NCBI GenBank assembly: GCA_963533935.1
Contig: CAUSQL010000046.1
Location: forward strand, 1 to 11,029
Direction of reading: 5' to 3'
Source of the DNA: CAUSKK01 sp963533935
GTDB lineage: Bacteria > Pseudomonadota > Gammaproteobacteria > Cardiobacteriales > Cardiobacteriaceae
DNA: 11,029 nucleotides
A model generated the notes under the pieces. The model was not told the DNA's origin, did no database searches, and saw nothing but the letters and a program-made list of their open reading frames with translations. Made by a program: the position numbers and the translations under genes. Position 1 is the stretch's first letter; each line of letters opens with the position of its first letter. Below are positions 1 through 7,048 of this stretch, piece by piece.

Positions 1-60
1 CGACCGTACAACCGACCGTACAACCGACCGTACAACCGACCGTACAACCAACGGTACAGC
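1..60 (+). repeat. 12-bp tandem repeat encoding TVQP
   Basis: Four exact copies of CGACCGTACAAC (1-48) are followed by one diverged copy (49-60, CAACGGTACAGC). The array may extend past the left edge. The period is a multiple of three, so copy-number change would alter linker length without shifting frame. The encoded (TVQP)n forms an extended Pro-rich spacer in front of the surface domain. Confidence 0.9.
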
Positions 61-842
61 CAACCACTCCCGGCAATAATAATGCGCAAAGTGACAAGGG
101 AAAATTTACTGGGACCTTAATGACTGTACGTGAAAGAGGAAAGCATAAGCATCTGTATATCAATGGAAATCTGGATAGTGAACAAAGTAAGTTGGCTTTA
201 GCGGAAAAATCAACAATTATTGAACTAAATTCCGGGCGCCATTTGCTGACATTACCAACCGCAGCACCAAGCGCCCAACAAAATGGCATTAAGATTTATA
301 ACCGTGATATAGCTCCCTATAAAGAGCTAATGGTTAGCGATGACCGCTATAAACACGTGCAAATTGGCTATCTTGCCGACAACGATAACACCCACCAGCT
401 CTTCTATCGCCATGACCAGGAACCAACAAATTTACCGCTGGCCGGCAAAGCCAACTACAAAGGCGATGCCATTCTTCATCTCAGCAGTCAGTATGATTTT
501 AAACATTTGAAGACCGAATCCGGCGAGGTCAATATTGGCGTTGATTTTGGCAGTAAGCTTGTTGACTTTAATATTAAAAGTCCAAGCTACGAATATGGCC
601 TTTTAGGCGCAATTGGCAAAGTGCCGCCAGTTAGTGATGTACCGGATCAATACAGACGTCCAAGTACTGCCAATTTCTCTGAGCTATCATCTCTTGCCTA
701 CGTTGACTTAGATACTAGACGGGAGGTAGATGGATACTTTGCCGGTCCCAATGGAGAAGAAGTTTATGGTGTTTATAGGGACTATGGACGGCATAATTTC
801 CATGAAAATGTAGATGCGGTCTTCGCTGGTAAAAAACAGTAA
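1..842 (+). CDS. TbpB-like / Slam-dependent surface lipoprotein, 3' part (5' end outside window)
   Basis: The frame is open to the left edge (codons begin at base 3), so 279 residues of a longer protein are visible. The ATG at 120 is internal, because the same frame upstream encodes about five TVQP tetrapeptides and a short Pro/Asn linker. The last ~160 residues look like the eight-stranded beta-barrel of transferrin-binding protein B and related surface lipoproteins: a YKHVQIGYL strand, YKGDAI, the SGEVNIGVDFGSK strand pair, and the closing signature GYFAGPNGEEVYGVY followed by VFAGKKQ. Known members are lipoproteins exported by Slam and bind host iron or heme carriers or other host ligands. 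The ligand cannot be read from this fragment. The lipobox would lie upstream and is not seen. The gene is visibly more AT-rich than the others in the window, which may reflect transfer. A strong terminator follows, and the next gene is convergent. Family fairly sure; ligand unknown. Confidence 0.72.
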   Translation, partial: TVQPTVQPTVQPTVQPTVQPTTPGNNNAQSDKGKFTGTLMTVRERGKHKHLYINGNLDSEQSKLALAEKSTIIELNSGRHLLTLPTAAPSAQQNGIKIYNRDIAPYKELMVSDDRYKHVQIGYLADNDNTHQLFYRHDQEPTNLPLAGKANYKGDAILHLSSQYDFKHLKTESGEVNIGVDFGSKLVDFNIKSPSYEYGLLGAIGKVPPVSDVPDQYRRPSTANFSELSSLAYVDLDTRREVDGYFAGPNGEEVYGVYRDYGRHNFHENVDAVFAGKKQ

Positions 843-863
843 TTGCTGAAGCCTAAAAATATA

Positions 864-890
864 AAACGCCGACCAGTTCGGCGTTTTTTA
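864..890 (+). terminator. intrinsic terminator of the TbpB-like gene
   Basis: It lies 21 bases after the stop codon. The stem AAACGCCGA (864-872) pairs with TCGGCGTTT (878-886) around the loop CCAGT, and a run of T (884-889) follows. The nine-pair stem and the U tract are typical of a Rho-independent terminator. The A run in front of the stem could give weak activity on the other strand as well. Confidence 0.88.
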
Positions 891-955
891 TGGTTTTATG
901 GGCTCTTACCGACAGACGGGCGGTTGTTCGCACATTCGTGCTCACGCACCCATCG
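891..955. other. gene-free spacer with a possible diverged repeat head
   Basis: No credible gene lies here. Bases around 908-925 (ACCGACAGACGGGCGGTT) resemble the heads of the repeats at 956-992 and 1043-1070. They are followed by a small hairpin, GCAC-ATTC-GTGC, at about 930-941. This may be a further worn member of the intergenic repeat family. Confidence 0.4.
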
Positions 956-1036
956 TTTTACAAACGGACGGGCGCTTAGGTTATATGTAAAAATAGCTGT
1001 TTTACATACAAAGAAAGCGCTCGGTTGTTTGTAAAA
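956..1036. repeat. two 37-bp repeat units head to head (large hairpin)
   Basis: Unit A is 956-992. Unit B is 1000-1036 on the opposite strand. Both begin TTTTACA and end TGTAAAA when read in the same direction. They match at 29 of 37 positions and share the cores TTTTACAAAC, GCGCTT and TATGTAAAA. With the 7-base spacer they form an 81-base inverted repeat, whose innermost 9 pairs (984-992 with 1000-1008) are perfect. No coding function is seen. It lies between the 3' ends of two convergent genes, so a role as an mRNA 3'-end structure or as a non-autonomous repeat is plausible. Confidence 0.75.
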
Positions 1037-1042
1037 CGCTAA

Positions 1043-1133
1043 TTACAAACAACGGGGCGGTTCTTCTCCCTTTAGTCGCTGGCTTCGCCAGTCGCTAGCG
1101 CTCAGGCGCTATGCGCTTCCCCTGTATGTATTA
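1043..1133 (+). repeat. long repeat copy, left flank of the giant gene
   Basis: The unit begins TTACAAACAACGGGGCGG, like the 37-bp units, and ends GCGCTTCCCCTGTATGTATTA. Between these ends lies an insert of roughly 45 bases that carries two small stem-loops (CTGGC-TTC-GCCAG at 1079-1091 and TAGCGC-TCAG-GCGCTA at about 1096-1111). Bases 1054-1132 match the reverse complement of the right-flank copy (7091-7172) at about 90% by hand count. The repeat ends 44 bases beyond the stop codon of the giant gene. Confidence 0.8.
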
Positions 1134-1137
1134 GAGA

Positions 1138-1160
1138 GAAAGGCCGGAGCCTTGGCCCCA
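1138..1160 (-). terminator. weak terminator candidate for the giant lipoprotein gene
   Basis: On the minus strand a five-pair stem, AAGGC-TCCG-GCCTT, about 25 bases past the stop codon is followed by TCTCTCT rather than a clean U run. The larger repeat hairpins just beyond it may do the terminating instead. Low certainty. Confidence 0.3.
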
Positions 1161-1176
1161 ACCCTTTTCTTAAGCC

Positions 1177-4100
1177 CTAGGGTTTCAGGTCGGTGGCGTC
1201 CTTAATATGCAACTGGCTGCGGTCGAAGTCCCTTACCTTAAAGCCAGATGCCTTCAGCTCACTGGCGCTGGCACGGCCGTCGCCCGAACTGCGCACTTCT
1301 ACCTCTACGCTCTTATCAAGGGACTGCAAATTATCGCGGTAAACGCCGTCGTTCCACAGCTGCGGCTGGAGACCGCGGCCCTTCAGGAACTGGCCGTTCT
1401 CACTGACAAATTTCAAAAATGCCCCGTTGTTCTCCCTCTGGCCGGCGAACTCGCCGCCGCCCATGTGGAAATGTTTGCCGTTCGGCAGCACGTTGATTAC
1501 CTCACCGTAAATGCCGCGGACAAACTCGCCGGCGGCGGCCACATCGTGGGGCTGGCCGTTGCGCTGGAATAGCTGCGCTGCCCGCTGCGGGTCCTTGGCC
1601 TTCAATAGCTGGTAGACGGCGCGGGCCTGGCCGGGGAAATCAACCTCAGCGATGAGCTCGATGTCCTGGCGTTTCGCATAATTGGCGAGGGCGCCCAGCT
1701 GGTCGCGGCCGTAGAATTTCTGGCCCAATGTGTTTACATAGCTGCCGTCACCGTTGCGCGTCGCTGTGGCCGTGCTCTGGCCCAGCAGCTCACTTTCCAG
1801 GGCGTAGCTGTCGTCCGAGGACAGGCGCAATTGCAGATACTGGCCGCCGCCGGCTTTCACCGCGTCAACCAGCCGCTGCAGTTCGTCCGAACCGTAATAG
1901 CGGGCGGTTAAATCTACCCGCAGGCCCTTGGCTGCGCTCGGTTTAGCAGATTCAGAGCTAATTGCCTCGCTGTTTACATGCAACGGGGCGCTTCCCCCGT
2001 TTGTATCTTCCCCATTTAAAGCCACGTTCTTAACGGTGATTTTGCCGTCCGCGTCTTTGCTGGCACTCACCGCCACGCCGGAAACCTGGGCCAGCCCGTT
2101 GCGGCCGGAACCAAGCTGGTTGTTGATGTCCACGGAACGGAAGTCTCCCTTGCCCAGGGCCGGCGCGCCGACGAGCTGGGCGAAGGCCCGCGGCTGGTAG
2201 AAGTCGCCGCTGCCGTCCGGGTCGTAGGAGAGAATGCCGTTCTGGTACAGCACCCTGGTTTCCACCGTGGCCTGGGCCGGGTCCGTAACGAACCAGTTGC
2301 CCCGCAACTCGCCGAAGACCGTCTTCGCCAGGCCGATGCTGTCGCCCTCGGCCGATTTAAAGTCCATGATGGTGTCCAGATTGTTGTTGTCCCGCGTGCT
2401 GCGATATTCCAAATGCTGGCCGCCGAGCCTTTCCGGCCGGTTCTCCTGCATCTGAATCTTACTGGCGAAGATGAAGCTGTCGGCGCCCGGGCCACCGGTC
2501 AGGGTGTCGTTGCCCACGTTGCCGTCCAGCTGGTCATCGCCGGCCCCACCGGCCAATTTATTGGCCTGGCCGTTACCCAAAATAACGTTGCTATTGCCGT
2601 TGCCGGTGCCGTTGATATTGCTTTCCTCCGTAATAACGCCACCGGGGCGGCCAAACTGGCTTTCGCCCACCAGCACCAGATTGCGCTCGCCGGCGCCGAG
2701 CACGTAATCCCGGTTGCTGTAAACGGTGTCGCCGCGGCGGTGTATACCCTCGGCCCGCACCAGCAGGCCGTTGCCCTTAAGCTCGATGCTCGGCAACGGC
2801 AGATTGCCGTTGGTGGTGCCGCGGTGCTGGCGAATGCCCTCCCGCTGCAGTCCCGGCCTTAGTTCCGGCATGACCAGCCACAGGTTGTCGCTGATGGTCA
2901 GGTTGGTGATATGGCCGACGATGGACTTATTGCTCTTATCGACTAGAGCGGCGCTGCCCAGGCCGGTGGCCGTGTCCGCCCCCACGTAGATGAGCGGCGC
3001 AATGTCCGTGGCCTGGGTATCGCGGGTCAATTGCACGCCGAGGATATTGCCGCTGATTTGCACCCCGTCCAGATTGCCGTGGCCGCCCTTGTAGCTCACA
3101 TAGTGGCTGCTGATGTCCGCGTCGTCGGCGCCGGTACCGTAGGCGTAGGCAGCCTTCTCGTTGCCGGCGGATTGGCTATCCCAGACCGATTCCACGGCGA
3201 TGGCCGCCTTGCTGGCCCGGCCGCTGAGCAGATTGTCCTTAATCTGGCTGTGGCTGGAATCCGGCCCCACGTAGGCCAGGTTCATGGAAGCGTTGGAAAT
3301 GCTATTGACCCGGTTACGCTCGAAGATGTTCTTCTCACTCTTCTGGTAGGCCTGCAGGGGCGGCTGGCCGGTGCTGCGTTCGCTGGCGATGGCGTTGCCG
3401 CTGATGACGTTGTCGTGGGCCTGGTAGGCCAGGTGCACGGAAGCGGATACGGCGTCGGTCAGCAGGTTATGGCGCACCTGGTTGTTGGCCGTGTGATTCT
3501 GTAAGGAAATATTGCGCACGTTATTGGTGATGTGGTTGTCCTCAATAACGCTGTCGCTGACTGTGGAGAACTCGATGCCGTAATAGCCGCCGTCGATGAT
3601 GTTGTTTTTAATGGTAATTTTCCGCACCGGCCGGTTCGGGTCCGCCGGTTCAATTTCCCCCAGTTCGGTCATTTCCTGCCACAGGCGGGCCGGGGCGGAC
3701 AGATAGGCCCGATTGACCAGCAGGGCACCGTTAAAGCGCAGGCCCACCGTGTGGGCGTCCCGCTGGCCGGCCTGGCCCCGGTCGCCGCCGATGGTGGCCT
3801 TTATCAGGTTGTGGGCGATTTCAATGTCCTCGATGGCTCCGGTGAGACCGCTGATAAAGCTGATGGCCGCCGCCGGCTTACTGGCGGTGCCGTTCACGTT
3901 CAGGAACTGGTTATTCCTAATCTTAATGTGCGCCGCGGTGTAGGCCTGAATGCCCTGCAGCCCCGGGGTATCGGCCAGATTCAGCCGCAGCCCTTCGATT
4001 TCAATGTTCTTACTTAAATTATCTAGATAAATGGCGCCATCGTTGGGATAGCTGCCGCCGCGCACCGTGCTCAATAGGCTGTTATTGCCCTCCAGCTTGA

Positions 4101-6933
4101 AGTCGCTGGGCAGGTTCATCTGCCTGCTGATGGTCAGGCGGGCTTCCTGCGGGAAGCTGATGGTCATATTCTTTTTGCCGGCCACAAAGCGCAGAGCCCG
4201 TTCCATGGCGGCGCTGACGTTATCGTTACTGTCGATTTGGAAAATCATCAGCGGCACCACCCTGTCGAGGTTTGCGGTCCAGCCGGCCAGGTGCGGCGAG
4301 CTGTAATTGCCGGTGCCGCCCCTGGTGAAGGTTACGGAGTTTTTGCCGTCATTAATGGTAATGGTGCTCAGGCGGCCGTCCTTGGCCACGGCGTCCCGGG
4401 CTTCGGCCATGCTCCTGACGGTGGCAGCCGCCAGCACGCTGGCCGTTGGGCTGGGTGCGGCGCTCGCTTGGGCCGTTACCGCTGGATTTACCGACGCCGA
4501 AGGCGCAGCCGATGCCGTAGGCGAGGCTGACGGCAGGGCGCTTGGACTGTTGGTAAGTGTGGGGTTTGCCGCCGGTGTTGCCGAAGGAGCCACCGTTGCC
4601 GTGGTTGCTGGATTAACGGCATTGCTTGGAGTTGGCGTGGCCGTTGGCAGCGGACTGGGGGCGGCTGTGGCCGTCGGACCGGGTGAGCTAATCGGTGTAA
4701 CGGCTGCCGTTGGGCTGGGTGCGGCGCTCGCTTGGGCCGTTACCGCTGGATTTACCGACGCCGAAGGTGTTGCCGTTACCGCTGGATTTACCGACGGAGG
4801 GGCGCTTGGACTGTTTGTAAATGCCGGATTTAGCACCGGCATAGCGCCGCCGGCGCTGTAATTATTGCCAATGCCCACCGCCGGCCGGGGATTAGGTGGA
4901 GCCGCCACCTGGGTGTTAATGCCAGGTGCCCGGTCGGGGCCGGCGCTGTCAGCGATGGCCGCCCGCTGGCCGGGGCTGAGCAGCGGCACTCGAGGGTCGC
5001 TGCTGTCCCGCCGGTCGCCGGCCGGTGGATTAACGCTCAATTCCCGCTTCGTCCAGCCGCGGAAGCTGTTGCGGCCCAGGTGGTTGCCGCCGCGCTGTGG
5101 GCCGTTGTACTTGACGGCGTAAACCATATCACCGCCCTCGATGTAATTGCCCGCCACGTAGCTATTGGCCGCGTCCTCCAGGGCAATCGCGGCGTATTCC
5201 TCCTTCTCCCGCAGCGCCGCATTCTGGCGGCCAATATTATGAATTTCGTTGGCAACGATGGTGTTGTTATGGCCGCTGATGGCAATGCCGTGGTTCCAGG
5301 CGCCGTTGGTGTAGTTCTGAATGACCAGATTATTACTGGAAGTAATGGACAGACCGTTGTCAAAGGACGGTTCCGTGCGGTTCCAGGCAATGATGGCCCG
5401 GCCGGCGCCACTGGTGAGGCCTATGCCCTCAAAGGCAGTGCGGGAACGGGCCATTTCAATGTGGTTATCAATGACAACCATGCCAACGGGCGCGCCCAAA
5501 TTGGTGTCATGGCCGCCGATGCCCATGCCGCCCTTCACATTGACAATGCGGTTACCGACGATGGCGGCGTCGTTGCTCCGGTCCTTAATCATGACCCCGA
5601 AGCCGTCGGTGCCATCGGCCAGGCCGGCGCCGTTGATGTAGTTATCGACAATGCGCGCGTGGTTGCTACCGCTGCCGAACCGCCGGAAGCCCTGCACGAG
5701 AATGGCGCTGCCGCCGGTGTTGCGAATGTCCAACTTGCTGACGTGAATGTGCTCGCCTTCGGTGATTTGAATGGCATTGGCCGGCACGTCGCCCGGCCGC
5801 CACTGCATGTCCAGTACGAAATTGCGCAGGTGTACATGGTGGGTCTTACCGTTGGAGGGAATGAGAATGGCCGCATCGCCGGCGCTTTTGTTAAAGACGA
5901 GGACGGTGTTAATGCCGCGGCCGCTGATGATTTTGTTCTGCACGCCGGCCAGCCGGATTTGCCCAATGGTGTGGCGGCCGGCGGGAATATTGATGCGGCG
6001 AATGCCCGGGTGGTTGATGGCATTTTGCAGCCGCTGGGTCATGGTGGCCCCCCAGCGGGCGTCGCTAAGGTCGGCGGTTTCCGCCGCGCTGGCGGTAAAG
6101 CTCAACAGACCGCTGCGGGCCCGCCGTTCCGCTTGGCGCACCCGGTTCAGCCACTCTGTGCCCTGTTTACTGGCGTAGGGCACGGCCGGGCCGGCCACCG
6201 GTACGGGACTTAATGAGGAATTTACCGACGCCGAAGGCGCAGCCGATGCCGTAGGCGAGGCTGATGGTAGGGCGCTTGGACTGTTGGTAATTGTCGGATT
6301 TACATTCGGCGGGGCGCTTGGACTGTTGGTAATTAAAGGCGCAGTTGTGGCAGAAGGCGTCGCCGCAGGAACTGCCGTTGCCGTCGCGGTAACCGTTGTT
6401 GGACTTGGCGCCGTTGTTGGGGTAGCTGTAGAAATTACAGACGGAGACGCCGAAGGGGCAGCCGGCGCCGTTGGACTGGCTGCCGCGGCCGGTGGCGTAG
6501 CTGTCGGGCTGGGAGAAGCGCTTGGTTGTGTAGTTGCTGTAGGACTTACCGACGCCGAAGGTATTGCCGTTACAGCTGGATTTACCGACGCCGAAGGCGC
6601 AGCCGATGCCGTAGGCGAGGCTGACGGCGGGGCGCTTAGACTGTTTGTAAATATTGGCGTTGGGCTAAGCGATGCGGTGGCTGTCGGGCTGGCACTCGGA
6701 TTGGCGGGCGGCCGACCGTTGCCACCGGAATTATTGCCACCGCCGGGCGTTGGGGCGAAAGTTGGGCCGGCCGTTGGCACCGGATTCGGCGCGGGATTGG
6801 CCGTTGGCACATCGGTTTTAAGTGCGCTGCCGGGGGCGCGGGGAACAAAGCTGGCCAAGGCCGGGTTAGCATTGCCGCCGCCACAGCCGGCCAGCGCCGC
6901 CGCAATGAGTAGGGGGAGTAGTTTCTGTTTCAT
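1177..6933 (-). CDS. giant multimodular surface lipoprotein: two beta-helices, RTX block, degenerate GH20 (dispersin-like) module
   Basis: 1918 residues. It starts MKQKLLPLLIAAALAGC, a lipoprotein signal with lipobox LAGC (Cys17) followed by Gly residues, so an outer-membrane lipid anchor is likely. Domains, approximately: 18-250 Pro/Ala/Ser/Thr linker; 290-640 right-handed parallel beta-helix (pectate-lyase/NosD type, rungs such as NTIVANEIHN); 695-830 second linker nearly repeating the first; 900-1395 second beta-helix; 1440-1491 RTX nonapeptides (GGAGDDQLD, GNVGNDTLT, GGPGADSFI); about 1515-1600 serralysin-C-terminal-like; 1671-1918 GH20 module closely resembling dispersin B. In that module the catalytic GGDE reads GGGE (Gly1827, Glu1828), the DxPGH-type motif has Gln1769 in place of His, and the last barrel strands are missing. 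Enzymatic GH20 activity is therefore unlikely; sugar binding is possible. The beta-helices could be lyase- or epimerase-like, but I see no AlgE-type DPHE motif. Start: no other start codon is available before an upstream stop, and there is no Shine-Dalgarno. Function is inferred from architecture only. Confidence 0.85.
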   Translation of the reverse strand: MKQKLLPLLIAAALAGCGGGNANPALASFVPRAPGSALKTDVPTANPAPNPVPTAGPTFAPTPGGGNNSGGNGRPPANPSASPTATASLSPTPIFTNSLSAPPSASPTASAAPSASVNPAVTAIPSASVSPTATTQPSASPSPTATPPAAAASPTAPAAPSASPSVISTATPTTAPSPTTVTATATAVPAATPSATTAPLITNSPSAPPNVNPTITNSPSALPSASPTASAAPSASVNSSLSPVPVAGPAVPYASKQGTEWLNRVRQAERRARSGLLSFTASAAETADLSDARWGATMTQRLQNAINHPGIRRINIPAGRHTIGQIRLAGVQNKIISGRGINTVLVFNKSAGDAAILIPSNGKTHHVHLRNFVLDMQWRPGDVPANAIQITEGEHIHVSKLDIRNTGGSAILVQGFRRFGSGSNHARIVDNYINGAGLADGTDGFGVMIKDRSNDAAIVGNRIVNVKGGMGIGGHDTNLGAPVGMVVIDNHIEMARSRTAFEGIGLTSGAGRAIIAWNRTEPSFDNGLSITSSNNLVIQNYTNGAWNHGIAISGHNNTIVANEIHNIGRQNAALREKEEYAAIALEDAANSYVAGNYIEGGDMVYAVKYNGPQRGGNHLGRNSFRGWTKRELSVNPPAGDRRDSSDPRVPLLSPGQRAAIADSAGPDRAPGINTQVAAPPNPRPAVGIGNNYSAGGAMPVLNPAFTNSPSAPPSVNPAVTATPSASVNPAVTAQASAAPSPTAAVTPISSPGPTATAAPSPLPTATPTPSNAVNPATTATVAPSATPAANPTLTNSPSALPSASPTASAAPSASVNPAVTAQASAAPSPTASVLAAATVRSMAEARDAVAKDGRLSTITINDGKNSVTFTRGGTGNYSSPHLAGWTANLDRVVPLMIFQIDSNDNVSAAMERALRFVAGKKNMTISFPQEARLTISRQMNLPSDFKLEGNNSLLSTVRGGSYPNDGAIYLDNLSKNIEIEGLRLNLADTPGLQGIQAYTAAHIKIRNNQFLNVNGTASKPAAAISFISGLTGAIEDIEIAHNLIKATIGGDRGQAGQRDAHTVGLRFNGALLVNRAYLSAPARLWQEMTELGEIEPADPNRPVRKITIKNNIIDGGYYGIEFSTVSDSVIEDNHITNNVRNISLQNHTANNQVRHNLLTDAVSASVHLAYQAHDNVISGNAIASERSTGQPPLQAYQKSEKNIFERNRVNSISNASMNLAYVGPDSSHSQIKDNLLSGRASKAAIAVESVWDSQSAGNEKAAYAYGTGADDADISSHYVSYKGGHGNLDGVQISGNILGVQLTRDTQATDIAPLIYVGADTATGLGSAALVDKSNKSIVGHITNLTISDNLWLVMPELRPGLQREGIRQHRGTTNGNLPLPSIELKGNGLLVRAEGIHRRGDTVYSNRDYVLGAGERNLVLVGESQFGRPGGVITEESNINGTGNGNSNVILGNGQANKLAGGAGDDQLDGNVGNDTLTGGPGADSFIFASKIQMQENRPERLGGQHLEYRSTRDNNNLDTIMDFKSAEGDSIGLAKTVFGELRGNWFVTDPAQATVETRVLYQNGILSYDPDGSGDFYQPRAFAQLVGAPALGKGDFRSVDINNQLGSGRNGLAQVSGVAVSASKDADGKITVKNVALNGEDTNGGSAPLHVNSEAISSESAKPSAAKGLRVDLTARYYGSDELQRLVDAVKAGGGQYLQLRLSSDDSYALESELLGQSTATATRNGDGSYVNTLGQKFYGRDQLGALANYAKRQDIELIAEVDFPGQARAVYQLLKAKDPQRAAQLFQRNGQPHDVAAAGEFVRGIYGEVINVLPNGKHFHMGGGEFAGQRENNGAFLKFVSENGQFLKGRGLQPQLWNDGVYRDNLQSLDKSVEVEVRSSGDGRASASELKASGFKVRDFDRSQLHIKDATDLKP
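4442..4503. repeat. 62-bp perfect direct repeat, copy 1 (second linker)
   Basis: Identical over 62 bases to 4706-4767. The offset is 264 bp (88 codons), so recombination between the copies stays in frame. It encodes part of the Pro/Ala/Ser/Thr linker before the second beta-helix. Confidence 0.92.
4487..4556. repeat. 70-bp linker repeat, copy in second linker
   Basis: It differs at two positions from 6221-6290 and at three from 6581-6650. It encodes the linker stretch ending in PSALPSASPTASAAPSASVN. It lies 1734 bp (578 codons) from the next copy, on the far side of the first beta-helix. Confidence 0.9.
4706..4767. repeat. 62-bp perfect direct repeat, copy 2 (second linker)
   Basis: Partner of 4442-4503. 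The exact DNA identity, not just similar amino-acid composition, points to recent duplication or gene conversion. Confidence 0.92.
6221..6290. repeat. 70-bp linker repeat, copy next to the first beta-helix
   Basis: Same-direction partner of 4487-4556 and 6581-6650. Recombination with 4487-4556 would excise exactly 578 codons, that is, the first beta-helix with its flanking linker. Recombination with 6581-6650 (360 bp away) would shorten the first linker by 120 codons. Confidence 0.9.
6581..6650. repeat. 70-bp linker repeat, copy near the lipid anchor
   Basis: Third in-frame copy, about 95 codons from the start of the protein. It shares the block from ACCGACGCCG through GGCGAGGCTGA exactly with the other two copies. 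Confidence 0.9.
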
Positions 6934-6966
6934 GGGGAGTTCATTAATAAAAAATTGCTAAGCAAC
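6930..6966 (-). promoter_or_regulatory. unusual 5' leader of the giant gene: U-tailed hairpin, four-codon uORF, no Shine-Dalgarno
   Basis: Upstream of the ATG (6933-6931) the message reads AUUAAUGAACUCCCCAUGA, with no purine-rich ribosome-binding site. A minimal hairpin, TTGC-TTA-GCAA (6965-6955), followed by six T lies about 15-30 bases before the start. An upstream AUG at 6944-6942 opens a four-codon frame (M-N-S-P) whose UGA overlaps the real AUG as AUGA. No convincing -35/-10 pair was found farther upstream. Whether these elements control translation is inference. Confidence 0.35.
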
Positions 6967-7048
6967 TAGCGCACCGCCGCCCCAGCAATCCCCGCGGTCG
7001 GCGACTTAATCTTTAAAAATACAGGACGGGCCGCCGGGGCCAGAGCAA

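Noticed and set aside
843..1034. 63-codon plus-strand frame right after the TbpB-like gene
   Set aside because: It begins with a non-ATG codon, runs straight through a strong terminator and the repeat units, and resembles no protein family I know.
956..1133. CRISPR-like array
   Set aside because: The repeats alternate in orientation, diverge from each other and abut without unique spacers of constant length. No cas gene is present.
1134..1176. Possible frameshift or premature stop that cut off the rest of the GH20 barrel
   Set aside because: The sequence after the stop, read on in the same frame, gives basic Arg/Leu-rich residues unlike the missing GH20 part and reaches the repeat within 44 bases, so no decayed remainder is visible here.
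2067..2495. 142-codon minus-strand frame overlapping the RTX region, and 8389-8787 within ulaA
   Set aside because: Both are alternate-frame shadows of well-supported genes, with Arg/Pro/Ala-rich composition typical of a shifted frame in GC-rich DNA.
5000..6060. Beta-helix as an active mannuronan C5-epimerase
   Set aside because: Fold and RTX partnership fit, but no AlgE-type DPHE catalytic motif was found, so only the fold is claimed.
5080..6213. 377-codon open frame on the plus strand
   Set aside because: It is antisense to the first beta-helix. High GC in the real gene keeps the opposite strand open, and the translation has no domain, ribosome-binding site or sensible hydrophobic pattern.
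6284..6961. 225-codon Ala/Gly/Val-rich plus-strand frame, and the similar one at 4307-4861
   Set aside because: These are mirror images of the Pro/Ala/Ser/Thr linkers. The apparent hydrophobic repeats only reflect the linker DNA repeats.
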